In this document: in pieces, positions 11,234-22,693 of the stretch | Numbering within the stretch: the stretch's first letter is position 1 | Layout of the letters: every line of letters starts with the position of its first letter | DNA from: Pseudo-nitzschia pungens | Lineage: Eukaryota > Bacillariophyta > Bacillariophyceae > Bacillariales > Bacillariaceae | DNA length: 64,000 nt | Assembly (NCBI GenBank): GCA_037355855.1 | Contig: CM074761.1 | Location: 4,111,346 to 4,175,345, forward strand | Direction of reading: 5' to 3' | Program-made: the position numbers and the translations under genes | The notes under the pieces: generated by a model | Told to the model about the DNA's origin: nothing | What the model saw: only the letters and a program-made list of their open reading frames with translations | The model's database searches: none

Positions 11234-12046
11234 CTTTCTCGAAAAATCTCAGAATCCGTTGGTGCACTGTGTGTTGCTTTGATGGTCGTTGTCGCATGGA
11301 GGTGTTGCCGTGTTCTTCGAATTATTTTTGTCTTGCTTCCATTCTGCTTTGAGAAAGCCCTAGATCGTAGAGGATGACAGAGACAGAAGGCCAAAGACAG
11401 AATTTTTTCATCTCCGAAGCCCAAAACGCACCATGGATCTTTCGTGAGGTTTTGGATTGATGGTGTTCTTCCAAGAGAAGATTATTATCGATGGAATCAA
11501 TCTCAACTTGGTCGCGAATGACGCAGAAAAAGAAAACATGCCACCCGTCAAAATCACAATGATGAACTTGTACATTCACAATACACTTTTCATACCGATA
11601 CTCGGTACGTCTAGAGTATGAATGTTCGATAACAAAACTGGAACGTTCTTGTTCTTCATGATTCAATAAAGGTATGAATGAATCAAGGTACGTGTAGGTA
11701 ATCTTAAGACAAAGTTCTGACATGTGCAGTAATTGCCGTACGGTTGCATGATTTCTTATTACTCATACCGGTAATCTTACCCGCAGAATACCGTTAGTTT
11801 ATGGGTCGTGCAAACTGGACTATACTTAAAAAGAAGAATTGTACTGACATGCTTGATTGTAAGGCGATAACCGTTAAACTGAAATGGTAGGCAGTATTTT
11901 AAAATTTCTTGTGAGGTTTCTTTTTGCACCTCGTCATCGCCCAATCGAGAACGTTTCTTTTAAATCTTTTTTCAATATCGAATTCCAAGCATAGTTTTCA
12001 AATTGTGCTGGAAAGATAGCAACAACATGCTTATTGCTTAGGAAAG
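11234..12046. other. Divergent intergenic region
   Basis: An 813-base spacer between the divergent ferredoxin-like and sugar-dehydrogenase genes. It contains ACCGGTAATCTTACC near 11766-11780, one of the recurring intergenic words. I see nothing else I can name. Confidence 0.5.
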
Positions 12047-15000
12047 ATGAGAATTACTTTGTGCTCTCTCTTCTTGTTGTTTTTTATCAACCAAAGAACT
12101 CTTGGTTTACCCGCTGGGTTTCGCGATGAAGGCGTTGCTTTCAAGTCCGGATCGACTGGTTTCGCTTTCGTCCCAACAGAGGATGGAGGATCGATTCTTT
12201 TGATATGTCAACGAAAAGGTGAAGTCGTTGCTCTTCTTGACCCTGATAAACCAGATGGCAAGCTCGTTGATGTCCTTGATATCGAGGAAAAAGTTTGTAG
12301 TCAAGGAGAGAGAGGAGTTTCACAAATACTTCCACATCCTGATTTCCTGAAGAACAGATATCTCTACCTTACATACACCTATGATATAAACGGCGGATGC
12401 GAATTCAGTGATGTTGACGGCCCAGTGAATGTTGTATCTCGATTTCGTCTTACTGATGATCTGAAAATGGTGGATGAAAAAATTCTTGTACGAACGACCC
12501 CATTGCCGTCAAAGGTTCATAACGGCGGTGATATGAAATTTGGAAACGATGGTTACCTCTATGTCACACTCGGGAATGGTGGGATGGCAAACGAATATGG
12601 AAACAGTCAAAAGACGAATACGCTGCTTGGATCTGTCATTCGGATTACTGACGATGGTGGAATTCCTCCCGACAATCCTTTTACGGAAGAGGAAGATAGA
12701 GCATGTGCAAAGAGTGGTTCAACGTCCTCTTCCCGAAGATGTTCCGAGCTTTGGGCCATAGGATTTCGGAATCCTTTCCGATTGGCGATGAATCCCAACC
12801 AAAAGAAATACACTCAGTTTTATGTTAATGATGTAGGGGGAGCAACATGGGAGGAAATTTCGGAAGTGACATCTAAATCACCAGCGAAAAACTATGGATA
12901 CAGGGAAATGGAAGGCCCTTGTGACCGTGGAAGCAAAACCAATTGTAAGCCGAACCAAAAATATGAGGACCCACTTTATTGGTATGAACATAATAGCGAC
13001 GGTGACGGGTGCGTTAGTGGCGGGGCGTTTGTTCCTATAGGAATTTGGCCAACGGAGTACGACAACAAATACTTGTTCGCTGATTTCATCTTTCAGACGA
13101 TATTCACTCTCTCGGAAAGTGGAGATGGCTGTCGTGACTGCTCCCCACCTCGTCCCGACTTCAAAAGAGACACATTCAAGAACACAAAAGACACTGGACA
13201 GCCAGTACAGGTATGAGATTCAAACTGAACATAATTGCATGGCATTCCATGCACTGATAGCAATCATGAATTAGTGTGGGTTGAACGCAAACTAACAAAC
13301 TATTCTTCCATTCGTCCATTTTTCTACCGAAGCTGACGTTTGGTCCGTACAAGAACACGCAAGCGCTTTACTACAGGTATGTGTATAAATGTTGTATTTT
13401 CGAGACATTCGTGTGGGGGAATTGCCTATTATCTGTCAGTGCTCGACTAACATTGGCAAGCACTATGCCCACTATAAATCATCTGGTTCAATGAATAGTC
13501 TTTGGGCAGTAGATGAAGGAGGATACTCGATCCGACGCATTGTCTACGAAGGAGGAGAAAACAGAAAGAACAGATCCCCTGATGCAGAAATCAATATTGA
13601 GGACAAAATTTTTAACATTAACGAAGACATCATCTTCGATGGTAGCGGCAGTTCGGATCCGGACGGAAACGAGCTATCGTTTGAATGGGACTTCGGAGAT
13701 GGCGGTACTTCGACGAAGATGGTCAAAACGAGGTCTTATCGTAAAGTTGGAAAGTTCAGAGTCACACTGACAGTATCGGATGAATTTGGGTTCGAAGACA
13801 AGACGTCTAAAACAATCATCGTCGGGGCGCCGCCAACGCCAGTGATTGACTATCCTAGAGAAGGGGAAACATTTGCTGTGAATGATATATTTATATTAGT
13901 CGGGCATGCTATGGATGATGAGGGGAACTCTCTTTCGGATTCGGATCTTACCTGGGAGGTTCGTCAAGTACACAGTACACACTACCATCCATTTCTTGGC
14001 GAAACGGTTGGAAATGATATCGTGATTCCTCCAGCACCATCTCCGGAGGACTTCGATGCTTCAACGAACAGTTACTTGAAGATTCTGTTGACGGCTACTG
14101 ATGAAAATGGTCTTACCCAAACAGTAACAAGGGACATCATGCCAAAGACCAAGAAGCTGTATTTCAACACTGACCCTCCCGGTCTTGAATTAAAGCTTGA
14201 TGGATTCAAAATTAAAACACCGGATGATACTCCGTTAGAAGTTATTTCATGGGTGAATCACAACCTGGTGATTGATGTTGAAGATCAGGGTGATATGATT
14301 TTCGATAGGTGGAATGATGGGATAAAATCTCGTCATAGTGAGAGTGAAATTAATGAAGATTTCGAAAAGCAAGTAAGAACAGCAATATTCGTCAAGTCGG
14401 ATCCTTCTACTGTGATGCCCTCGTCCTCGACTACAACTACCGACGATGTCGAGCAAGAAGAAGCAGAACCTGAAGAAAATGGCGAGGACACATTTTCGTT
14501 CTTAATGGAACATGACTGGAATGCAACAGAGGCAGAGTTTGGAGTTACTGATAGCGAAGACTGGAATATGACTGAGGCGGAGCTTGAAATGATTGATATT
14601 GAAGACTGGAATATAACTAACGTGGAGTACGGAACAACCGCTCCCGACGACTGGAATGCAACAGAGTCGGAGTTTGGAACGATCGATTCCGACGACTGGA
14701 ATGCTACAGAGGCAGAGTTTGGAATGACTGATAGCGAAGACTGGAATTTGACTGAGGCGGAGTTTGAAATGATTGATATTGAAGACTGGAATATAACTAA
14801 CGTGGAGTACGGAACAACCGCTCCCGACGACTGGAATGCAACAGAGTCAGAGTTTGGAACAATCGATGACGACGACTGGAATACTACAATGGCAGATTTT
14901 GATGCCGAGTTTGACGATGTGATCGTTAACGAATACGGATGCAATTCAACTTGTACGTGGTTTCGGTGAGCATTTGGAGTGGTCGATTTCCCCCTGTATC

Positions 15001-15464
15001 TAACAAATTTTATTTTTGTGTTCTCAGACGATACAATATGCGAAAACAACAATTTGTTTGGATTTTGTGAGGCAATTGAAGTGGCTGGGTTGGCAAGCAT
15101 TTTTGATGAAGGGCAATGGACAATCTTTGCTCCTGACGATGGAGCTATTGTGAAAGCTACGGCATTTTTGGATGTTCTCCGAGGGGACGTCGTTGATGCT
15201 GAGGACTTGTTGAAAGAATATTTGCTTTACCACATTTCACCAGATAGCTTGCTCACAAAGGGTGATCTTCCATGCCGTGCCGGCTTTAACCTGGTGCCTA
15301 TGGCCAATGGCAGAGATAGCCGAACTCTTTGTGTTGATGGCGTTCCCACCTATCAGAAAGGAAAAGGCAACCCGGACGACTACATGCCTCAGATAGTCGA
15401 ATTCGATATTTCATCCTGCAATGCGGTGATTCATATTATTGATAAGGTTCTATTGCTCGAGTAG
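12047..15464 (+). CDS. Secreted sugar dehydrogenase-like / PKD / Asn-sequon repeat / fasciclin protein
   Basis: Inferred exons: 12047-13210, 13333-13376 (a 44-base micro-exon), 13499-14952 and 15028-15464, all with GT-AG junctions and matching phases (1032 residues). Residues 1-20 are a signal peptide (CSLFLLFFINQRTLG). Residues about 25-420 are a six-bladed glucose/sorbosone dehydrogenase (GSDH) domain, with HNGGDMKFGNDGYLYV and ELWAIGFRNPFRLAMNP; family members use PQQ to oxidise sugars. A PKD domain follows (FDGSGSSDPDGNELSFEWDF, about 425-510). After it come nine 15-residue repeats from residue 742, and a FAS1 adhesion domain (888-1032, with WTIFAPDDGA and LLYHI). Signal peptide, sequons and FAS1 point to an extracellular or cell-wall protein. 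The micro-exon restores the conserved TFGPYKNTQALYY blade. Catalytic activity is not shown. Confidence 0.87.
14514..14918 (+). repeat. Nine 45-bp repeats encoding DWNxT units
   Basis: DWN(A/M/I/L/T)T starts every 45 bases from 14514. Four-unit blocks repeat at 180 bases (14514 and 14694) with near identity, including the distinctive ITNVEYGTTAPD unit. This suggests one duplication of a four-repeat block. Every unit carries an N-x-T glycosylation sequon. Confidence 0.93.
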
Positions 15465-16595
15465 CATTCTTCGCCGATGACCCACCATGGAGCTCTGTGA
15501 ATTCGGCCATGAATGTTCTTGAGGTTTGGCGAGCAGAAAGTCCTTTATGTGTAATTAATACTGATGGGGAACGAAGGAGAGTTATCATCGAGGCCTTAGA
15601 CGCCATGCTGCAGAGTTTGTTGTCCATGGCTTTTCAACACCAATCCTGGTAGAAGGATTAATACGCCTCTGTGATCTGTCTGTTCATAGTTTACTAATGG
15701 CACAATTGTTTGTGCTTACCAGTTTGTTTAATTAGTAGTACTATTCGTAATCATAATCATCATGCTTTTTTGGTATGATATAGTAGTACCATACACCTGC
15801 CAATCCTGTTTAGCATTTTAGCATCATTTAGTCAATAGTAAAAGATGCAACATGGCAGCACATCATAAATCCCATCACCATTGCCATTGGAAGAAAATGG
15901 ATTGCTTGTGCAGTAACATCTACACGGAAATAGTTTTTTTATCAGAATCAGAATTGAATTAGAAGCTGATTATACCCGTAGCTATGAATTTAGATGGATT
16001 AACATCCAGCAGTACCATCACCTCATTCACAAGTTACCGACCAAATTGTTGTTAGTAGTAGTTCTAACCAACAAAAGTAGTACTCGTTCGTTGTCTCGAA
16101 AATACAAAGTACAGCAGTCCCCTGTTGGTAGTACTAAACTTAGAGTGACTGGTAGGTTCTCAATGTAGTTCTCTCTCATAATGTACGATCCAATACATCT
16201 GGGGACAGGGTTTTTTCATTGTTTGTGATGTTTTCATGAACAAATAACAGTACAAGTAACCTTACTTGTATGTAAGAATGTTTGTAAACAGGTACGGTAA
16301 CCAGAATTAGTACACCATTCAGGACAAAGAGTAATGTTCTGATTGATGATGTAACACCATTATTTTTTGATGTTACCCATTTGTTTTGTCACCGCGCGCT
16401 TTTACCGCACTATATATTCCAACGAATCACAGTGCGTACCGAAGACGAAACGTGCACCAACATGGAATAATTGATGGATCCAAAACCAATGGCTTGCTGA
16501 GAGTGCCTCGAGTTTACTCCTTGTTGTACAAGTACTCTCCGGCCGGAGCTCACTTAGCTGTCGTCTAATCGCCGACTGTTACTTCGGCCGACGAT
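15465..16595. other. Gene-free stretch with AT-rich and GTAAGGTTAC-type words
   Basis: There are several TAGTAGTAC-like words (15735-15790, 16050-16140) and GTAACCTTAC-type words around 16255-16310. A short open frame at 16386-16568 precedes Mog1 and has no recognisable content. No gene is supported. Confidence 0.5.
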
Positions 16596-17291
16596 TTGCC
16601 TTTCGACAGCCTCAAAATTTGCATCGTCCGCACAGTGAAACTTCCCATGCAGCCGTCTGAATCCGTGAAGACTAGCGGAGTTGCGCAACCCCTCTTTGGG
16701 GGTGCCATAACGTGCGAACTACCCAAAGGATGGAAAGACCTTTCCGATCTGAGGCCCATCCCCGATAACCAGGAGTGTTTCCAGAGTAGTTTCGTTGACG
16801 ACAACCCAGCGATGGTGGTGGTCGAGATATTGGAGCGTCAGGAACAAGTAGAAGACCGAGATGCTGCGCGTTTCTTTTTCGACGAATTAGCAGAACGCAA
16901 TGATGCTTTGCAATCAGAAAGTGATATAAGGTTTCGGAACTTAGACAAACCTACTGCGGCTACAGCTCTCCTCGGCGACGCATCAATTGTATCAGGGAGC
17001 AATACCATGAGTCTTTGCGCCGGTTGCGGGTATCAAAAGGTAGCTATGGGACGTGATTACGACAATGCAGGGAACAGCCGTCGGGCAAATCAGGAAATAA
17101 AGAGTATTCGAGTGGATTTATGTGTCCTTCGTCTACCGGTACAGGAGACTGATTTGTTGGTTACAATATCAAGACCTGTCGATGCTACCAATCTGAACGA
17201 AATGTCGTTGGGGACTCCTTCAGCAGAAAGCGCAATCCTCAGTCGCATCATCTCGACGTTTCGCATCGTTGAGTGGGGTTTGTTCGGTTGA
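16596..17291 (+). CDS. Mog1 / RANGRF-family Ran-binding protein
   Basis: A 231-residue single-exon protein. Mog1 binds nuclear Ran and promotes nucleotide release, supporting nuclear import. The signature is AQPLFGGAITCELPKGW at about residues 29-45, then DLSDLRPIPDNQECF. In the family this conserved surface (FGGAI, then VPDNQEVF) contacts Ran. A mid-domain FFFDELAERNDA helix and the C-terminal ILSRIISTFRIVEWGLF strand-helix complete the alpha/beta/alpha fold. The length is close to Mog1 of yeast and animals (about 190-220). The start is uncertain: Met1 at 16596 or the Met at 16647, just before the conserved block. It is convergent with the F-box/cytochrome b5 gene (125-base gap). Confidence 0.85.
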   Translation: MPFDSLKICIVRTVKLPMQPSESVKTSGVAQPLFGGAITCELPKGWKDLSDLRPIPDNQECFQSSFVDDNPAMVVVEILERQEQVEDRDAARFFFDELAERNDALQSESDIRFRNLDKPTAATALLGDASIVSGSNTMSLCAGCGYQKVAMGRDYDNAGNSRRANQEIKSIRVDLCVLRLPVQETDLLVTISRPVDATNLNEMSLGTPSAESAILSRIISTFRIVEWGLFG

Positions 17292-17416
17292 TAACGGTTG
17301 GCTCCCCCACGTGTTACTTTTGGGATTGACCACCATCCGGACCTTCGTCTCCATGCAAAATTGAATTTTTCTTCATTCTTCAAAATTACCGATTTCTTTC
17401 TTACTGCTGTTGATCG

Positions 17417-19061
17417 TCAAGAAGCTGCAAGATAAATTGTTTCTAAATCCGTATCCGTGTACCAAATACGCCAACGCCGTGTGAATGGATCGAAGTATGT
17501 GTTGACTTCGTGGCCTAGGATGGAAGAATCGTTAGAATACTTTCTTCTGTTTCGACTACGGACTTTTTCTCTTTCCTCCAAAAATCGAGTTCGCATTTGA
17601 TGAAGAGTGCCGCCCCCGTTTGTCATAATCCCGCTGAATCTCCTCGTCTTTGCTCGTCGCACTCTTCTCATTGCCACCAGATTGTCTTCGCCATTTTCCA
17701 GTCGCGGGGGAAGCCGATGGCTCCCTTCATCGTGTTGACTGTCGTCCTCTTCCTCAAATTTAGTGTGGATAGTGGGGAAGAGACCACATTCTTCGTTTCC
17801 ACTTTGAGCTGATCTATTCACCACGACACACATCGACATCGCTAATCTTCGTGCACCAAGAGAGTGACCTAAAATTTTCAAAGGAAGCACAGTGAGGGCC
17901 ACTAGACAAGCGATTCGCTGCACGCAACATTTTTGTCTTTGAACTTACCCATGTCATCGAAAAAGCACGTTGCGTCACGGCCGCTGTGAACCATGAGCGT
18001 GTCGGGTGTTCCTACAAACGACAAACGAAAAAGAATTGAGAACGAATCGATGCAATTTTGTGATGACACGAGAGACGTCCCTGATTCAACATACCTGGAT
18101 GCCTTAACAGAAATGGCGTGATGTCATAAATATTCGAATGGATGCCTACTAAGCAACTCTCAAGAGTATTGTGACCAGCCAGAACATAGTCCAGATAGGA
18201 TTGTCCGAAGAGAAAGTAGAAATCTTTGCTGTATTCCCACTGCTTGCAATTTGATCTCTCTAGTGCTTGTTTCCCAATGTTCCATTTGAGGACAATCCAT
18301 GAATAATCTCGATCCCACAATGTTTTCCATATCGCTGCCGAAGTCATGTTCTTCGGATCGTGGGTAATGCTATTGTATGCCTTGGATACGCAAGAAAGTG
18401 TCACGACATCACGCGGATGCAAAAATGATGCAATGTGAACGTGTACGTCCGGTGGCAAATCTCTTCCAAGCGGGTCACAACCGTGATTCCGAAAACCAAA
18501 AGATGATGACAACGATAGGGGGGAACACAGTGTCTCTAACCCCTCTAGCCCCTGCGTTTTCTTCCAGATCATGAACAATGCAATGGTTGTCATAATGGGT
18601 TCGAGTGAAGCATAGTTTCCGGCTCGATCCAAGAGATCTTCTGGTGACAAATCGTTGAGTATTGCTTTTCCTTTGTCACTGTCACTGTCGTTAGAATCAT
18701 CGAATCCCAACCAAAGCATGGAAGCGAAATTCAAAATAGGCTTCCCCGAGCAATACAACCCAGCACCCTCCAAAAGTTCCTCTGTCATCAACTCCTTTTC
18801 CTCATTATCGAAAGAACCAGCATCTTTGTCACCGGGTATCTGAGAACTAGCGGCTTTACCCTCTCTAGTTATATTATAGTCCTCTAAATCTTCTTCGTCG
18901 TCTTCGTGGTACGATCGATTGCAACTAATTTCTCGTCGGTAAATAGTTACAGCACTCAAGACTGCCCAGAGAGCAATGTGCGGCCCGTACAGCGATAAAT
19001 ATTCGAAGATATCACTCCAATCTCCCAGGTAAAATTGTAATCCATGATCCAGAGACACCAT
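17417..19061 (-). CDS. F-box protein fused to a cytochrome b5-like domain
   Basis: Inferred exons are 19061-18095, 18011-17949 and 17868-17417, all GT-AG with consistent phase 1 (493 residues). Residues about 26-42 form one hydrophobic segment near the N-terminus. An acidic linker follows, then an F-box at about 200-235 (LPPDVHVHIASFLHPRDVVTLSC), which in the family binds Skp1 in an SCF ubiquitin ligase. From about residue 292 a cytochrome b5-like fold follows: IYDITPFLLRHPGG, then HSGRDATCFFDDMGHS. His321 and His345 occupy the two axial haem-ligand positions. The middle exon, only 63 bases, supplies most of the second haem-ligand loop, so missing it would hide the domain. The C-terminal 120 residues are basic and unrecognised. 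The pairing suggests a haem- or redox-linked ubiquitin ligase adaptor, an inference. Confidence 0.85.
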
Positions 19062-20686
19062 GGCTCACCAGGGAAATTTGCATCGATCCAAGCAAGGCTG
19101 CGGCTCTTTTGGAATGTGGATGGTTCAATGTAGTACACTAAGAGGTCTGGTAGACAGCTGAGATGATAATGAGTGAGCGTATGCGGTAGATATGCGTTGG
19201 TGTGACAGTGATTCTTAGTTGAGGATATGACGGTTACAATTCAGATCATCTCCTTGCCCTGACAAAACTCGACGATCAATCATCACTCATTCCTCATTCC
19301 ATAATGAATAACGATACTTATATTCTTTCGTTTCGCCAGCTCTTTTCGGTCGAGATTTTTTTCGATGTAATTTTTTCCCTTTTGGTCGGACAGGGCGAGG
19401 GCAGTCATCAGGAACCATGCTTACGGTAAACCTTAAGGCTTGACAGTTCAACTGCTCGGGTGACGCCGCCCATAAGCGAGACTTGCGCATGAACTCGTTC
19501 TCGCATCATTTTTCGCACCATTAGTGGAACTGCTATTATGTACGAAGAAGTAACAACGAGTAATTAAGGTTACCAGGTAAGATACCTACCGTACTCGTAT
19601 TGACTAACTTAAAATCTTACCGGGTAAGGTTACCTACCGTATTTAACGCATACTGGTACCGCATGTCAACGTAGACATCTGTTTTCGGTCAGCCAGGAAG
19701 TAGAAGAAGGCGAGAACCCTTTCTTGGACTGAATGAAATCAGTCATGAATGAGTTCTGATTCACAGAAATCTGCTAAGATTTACCGTAAGTTACTTCAGT
19801 TTGATCAATCCGTACATCCGGAATTTTTGGACAGATACATCCGGGCTTGTTTGACAGATATACATCCGGGTTTGTTTGACATTTATACTCATACATCCGG
19901 GTTAGTTTGACATTTAGAATTATACATCCGGGTTAGTTTGACATTTAAAATTATACATCCGGGCTTGTTTGACAGATATACATCCGGATTTGTTTGACAT
20001 TTATACTCATATATCCGGGTTTGTTTGACATTTAAAATTATACATCCGGGTTTGTTTGACATTTAAACTTATACATCCGGATTTGTTTGACATTTATACT
20101 CATACATCCGGGTTTGTTTGACATTTAAAATTATACATCCATATTTTTTTGACATTTAAAATTATACATCCGGGTTTGTTTGACACTTATACATCCGGAT
20201 TTGTTTGACATTTATACTCATACATCCGGGTTTTTTTGACACTTATACATCCGGATTTTTAAAACACATAGTTTTGCATCAGGGTTTTTTTGACATTCTT
20301 AAATCCAGGTTCTTTTGATTCGTTCCTATGATACATAAGATCTTACTGTGGTCAGAGGGAAAAAAATTAAGGCGCATGGAATCATAACCTTACCCGTCTT
20401 TTTCATTCACACAAAAGAACGTTCAAACGACCACGGGTATTCTTGGTTTTGAAGTAAATCTTAAGGTTTACCGTAATTACCGGTAGTTCAGATAAACAAT
20501 ATCGGTACGTACGAGCATGTGAATCTTTAGTTCGGAACTACAGTGCCGGTATCCATAGTTTTTGATAGAACTGAGTACAACATTGTTATAATAGTCTCAA
20601 TGCTACAAAAAATATAGAGCATGAGCAATGTTTGGAACATGATAATGGTGTCAAGAACGCCATCATCTGTGGCAATTGGCAAAAAT
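19062..20686. other. Gene-free stretch holding a minisatellite
   Basis: The first part (19540-19660) is dense in AAGGTTACC, GGTAAGATACC and ACCGTA words. The centre is the 30-bp minisatellite at 19811-20320. The right part has AAGGTTTACCGTAATTACCGGTAG near 20462-20488. I see no gene. Confidence 0.7.
19811..20320. repeat. Minisatellite of about 30-bp units (ATACATCCGGGTTTGTTTGA)
   Basis: About 16 clear units plus two decayed ones. Each starts ATACATCCGG(G/A)TTTGTTTGAC and ends with a variable tail (ATTTATACTC, ATTTAAAATT or AGAT). Tail types alternate, which shows variant-unit interspersion. Units are 20-31 bases. The array is not open in any frame on either strand, so it is noncoding. Confidence 0.93.
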
Positions 20687-22500
20687 TTACGGATTTGGAT
20701 TCATCATTTGTGGGGTGGGAGGGAGCGAAGGCGGCTCAAACGTTGTGGAAAAATTCAGGTCGCCGTACATTTCACTCTCTCCGTAGCCACTATTGTTGAC
20801 CATTCCGTACTCGAATCCCCCGCTGGCACCGAATCCCCTTCTGCCACCAAACAATTGGCGTCGATATTGATCTATAGTGAAGCGATCGCAACGTTTCTTG
20901 TAAATAATGTAGTATCCCACCGCCCCGAGAGCGGAGAGAAGCACCATGTTTCGGAACCAATGAGATTTCCGCTTCTCACCGCCGGACGATGGATCCACAA
21001 AGTCGTCGTCCGAGGGATGGTAGGGCTTTGGCGTGGGCTTGCTTTGCTCCGATGGAGTCGGTACGGGTGTCGGTGCCGGCTTCGAAGTGGGCTTGGCAGT
21101 AGTAGGCTTGACAGTAGGCTTTGGTACATCGGGAGTTGGCGCCGGAGCTTTTGTCGGGACCGTGGGTTCGACGGGGGGAAGTCCACCCGAACCCTTGAGG
21201 CACTTTTTGGAGAATTTCTTGTAAAACGTCCATGCCTCTTCGGGGATTTCGTCTTCGCAATCCAACCGACGAAAGGCCGGGAAAGGCCCGGCGTTGCCAC
21301 AATCGTTCTTGACGAACTCGCATTGCTCATCGTCTTCCAGTTCGGAAGTCTGGAATTCGGTTTCCAGATTTTTCTGGCACGGCTTCCAGAATTCGTTCCA
21401 GGAATCACAATCGATTGCATCGAGGGATTGGCAGGCATCGATCGATTCGTAGAGAATTGTTTTGAAGTTCATGAACGAGGGGCAGAGAGGACACGTGTCC
21501 GAAGCCTTCCTGGAACAGTCGCAAAAGGTTCCCCCGTGATCGTACAGGTTAGTGGCGAGTGCGGCAATGGCTTCCTTCGGCGCATCCTTTTTGTCGTCCA
21601 CGATTGGATTGGTCATTGCATTCTTGAGGATCTGCATGCACGACAAAGCCGTGCGTCCGCCGTGATTGTCCTCGTCCTTGTACGAGTGGGCACAAGTTTC
21701 AAAGGCATCGAGTTGTCCAAAGTTGTTCTGATCGAATTCGGTAATGAGGAGAGAAACACTGTCGAGACTGGTACACGACGAATAATCCGAGATCGCCTTG
21801 GTTCCCAGCATGGTTTCTTTTGGAGTGCAATTCTGGATCTTCTTCTTGTCTTCTTGATCCTTTGGAGAAGGCGGCACAAGTTGTCCCGATCCAGACTTCT
21901 TGGTGCAGTACTGGCTTCCAGCCCTGTCGGTACAAGAACACATCGTGCAATCAATGATCGATACGAATGTATCAATGCCGTAGCAGTAATCGGAGGAATC
22001 TTGCGAGACTGGACACGAAACACGAAACAAGAAGAGAAAAACAGAATGTCAGTCGTCTACTACAATTGCGCTCTTCGATCCGACCCAAGCGGGATTCTGG
22101 ACGGATTGCACGCCATCATGGAATACAACCAATGCTTCGGCACTGCGTACTCTACTCTACTGTACTGCACTTTGCTTTGCTGCACTGCACTCTACCGTAC
22201 TTTGTACTTACAGCATTTTTTGCAGAACTCGTCCGCATTGCAGGCACCCAACTGAATGACACACTTGTCTTCGATGCAGCTGTAGAGTTCCTTGAAACTC
22301 TTGTAATCCGGATCCTTTGTGGGATCCGCTTCCGGTTTCGTTCCGTCGCAGGTCTTGGGACATTTGTCTTCCGCTACACTAAAGTCGCAATCCCCGGGAG
22401 CCCCACCCCCGGCGACTGCAGCGGATGCGGACGAAGATGCAATCGAGACGATGATGAATGCAAACGAAATAATTGCAACCAACGAACCGAGGCAAGGCAA
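20687..22500 (-). CDS. Cysteine-rich type I membrane protein with Pro/Thr-rich stalk
   Basis: Inferred exons are 22500-22212 and 22008-20687, GT-AG, phase 1 (536 residues). Residues 1-27 are a signal peptide (IISFAFIIVSIASSSASA). The outside part (28-370) has about 30 Cys, several in close pairs (CKKCC, CTMCSC, CDC), suggesting many disulfides. A Pro-Thr-Lys stalk spans about 372-425. One membrane span follows at about 450-466 (NMVLLSALGAVGYYIIY) with a stop-transfer KKR, then a 70-residue Gly/Tyr/Pro-rich cytosolic tail. I do not recognise the family. The architecture is that of a surface receptor, adhesion or cell-wall tether protein. The next gene upstream on the same strand is also a Cys-rich secretory protein with its signal peptide on a separate first exon. 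Confidence 0.8.
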
Positions 22501-22693
22501 AGCAAACGAAGAAAGAATTTAAAAAAAAATAGCAAACCAAAGGATGCGTTGAGTCCGAGAAAAAGTCCCCAGCTACAAATTCCTGTTCTGCCGTCTGCAA
22601 TCATCAGAGAACGATGACACTCGGCAGACACACGAGTGACAAAAAATCCCATTGGTTTGTTTTTGTTCATGGTTCATCGTTTGTTCTTGTTCA

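Noticed and set aside
19811..20320. A CRISPR array
   Set aside because: The units run head to tail with no unique spacers of constant length, and the DNA is eukaryotic nuclear. It is a minisatellite.
20621..22255. A 544-residue plus-strand open frame
   Set aside because: It lies opposite the Cys-rich type I membrane protein, has no domain and is a shadow of the minus-strand codon use.
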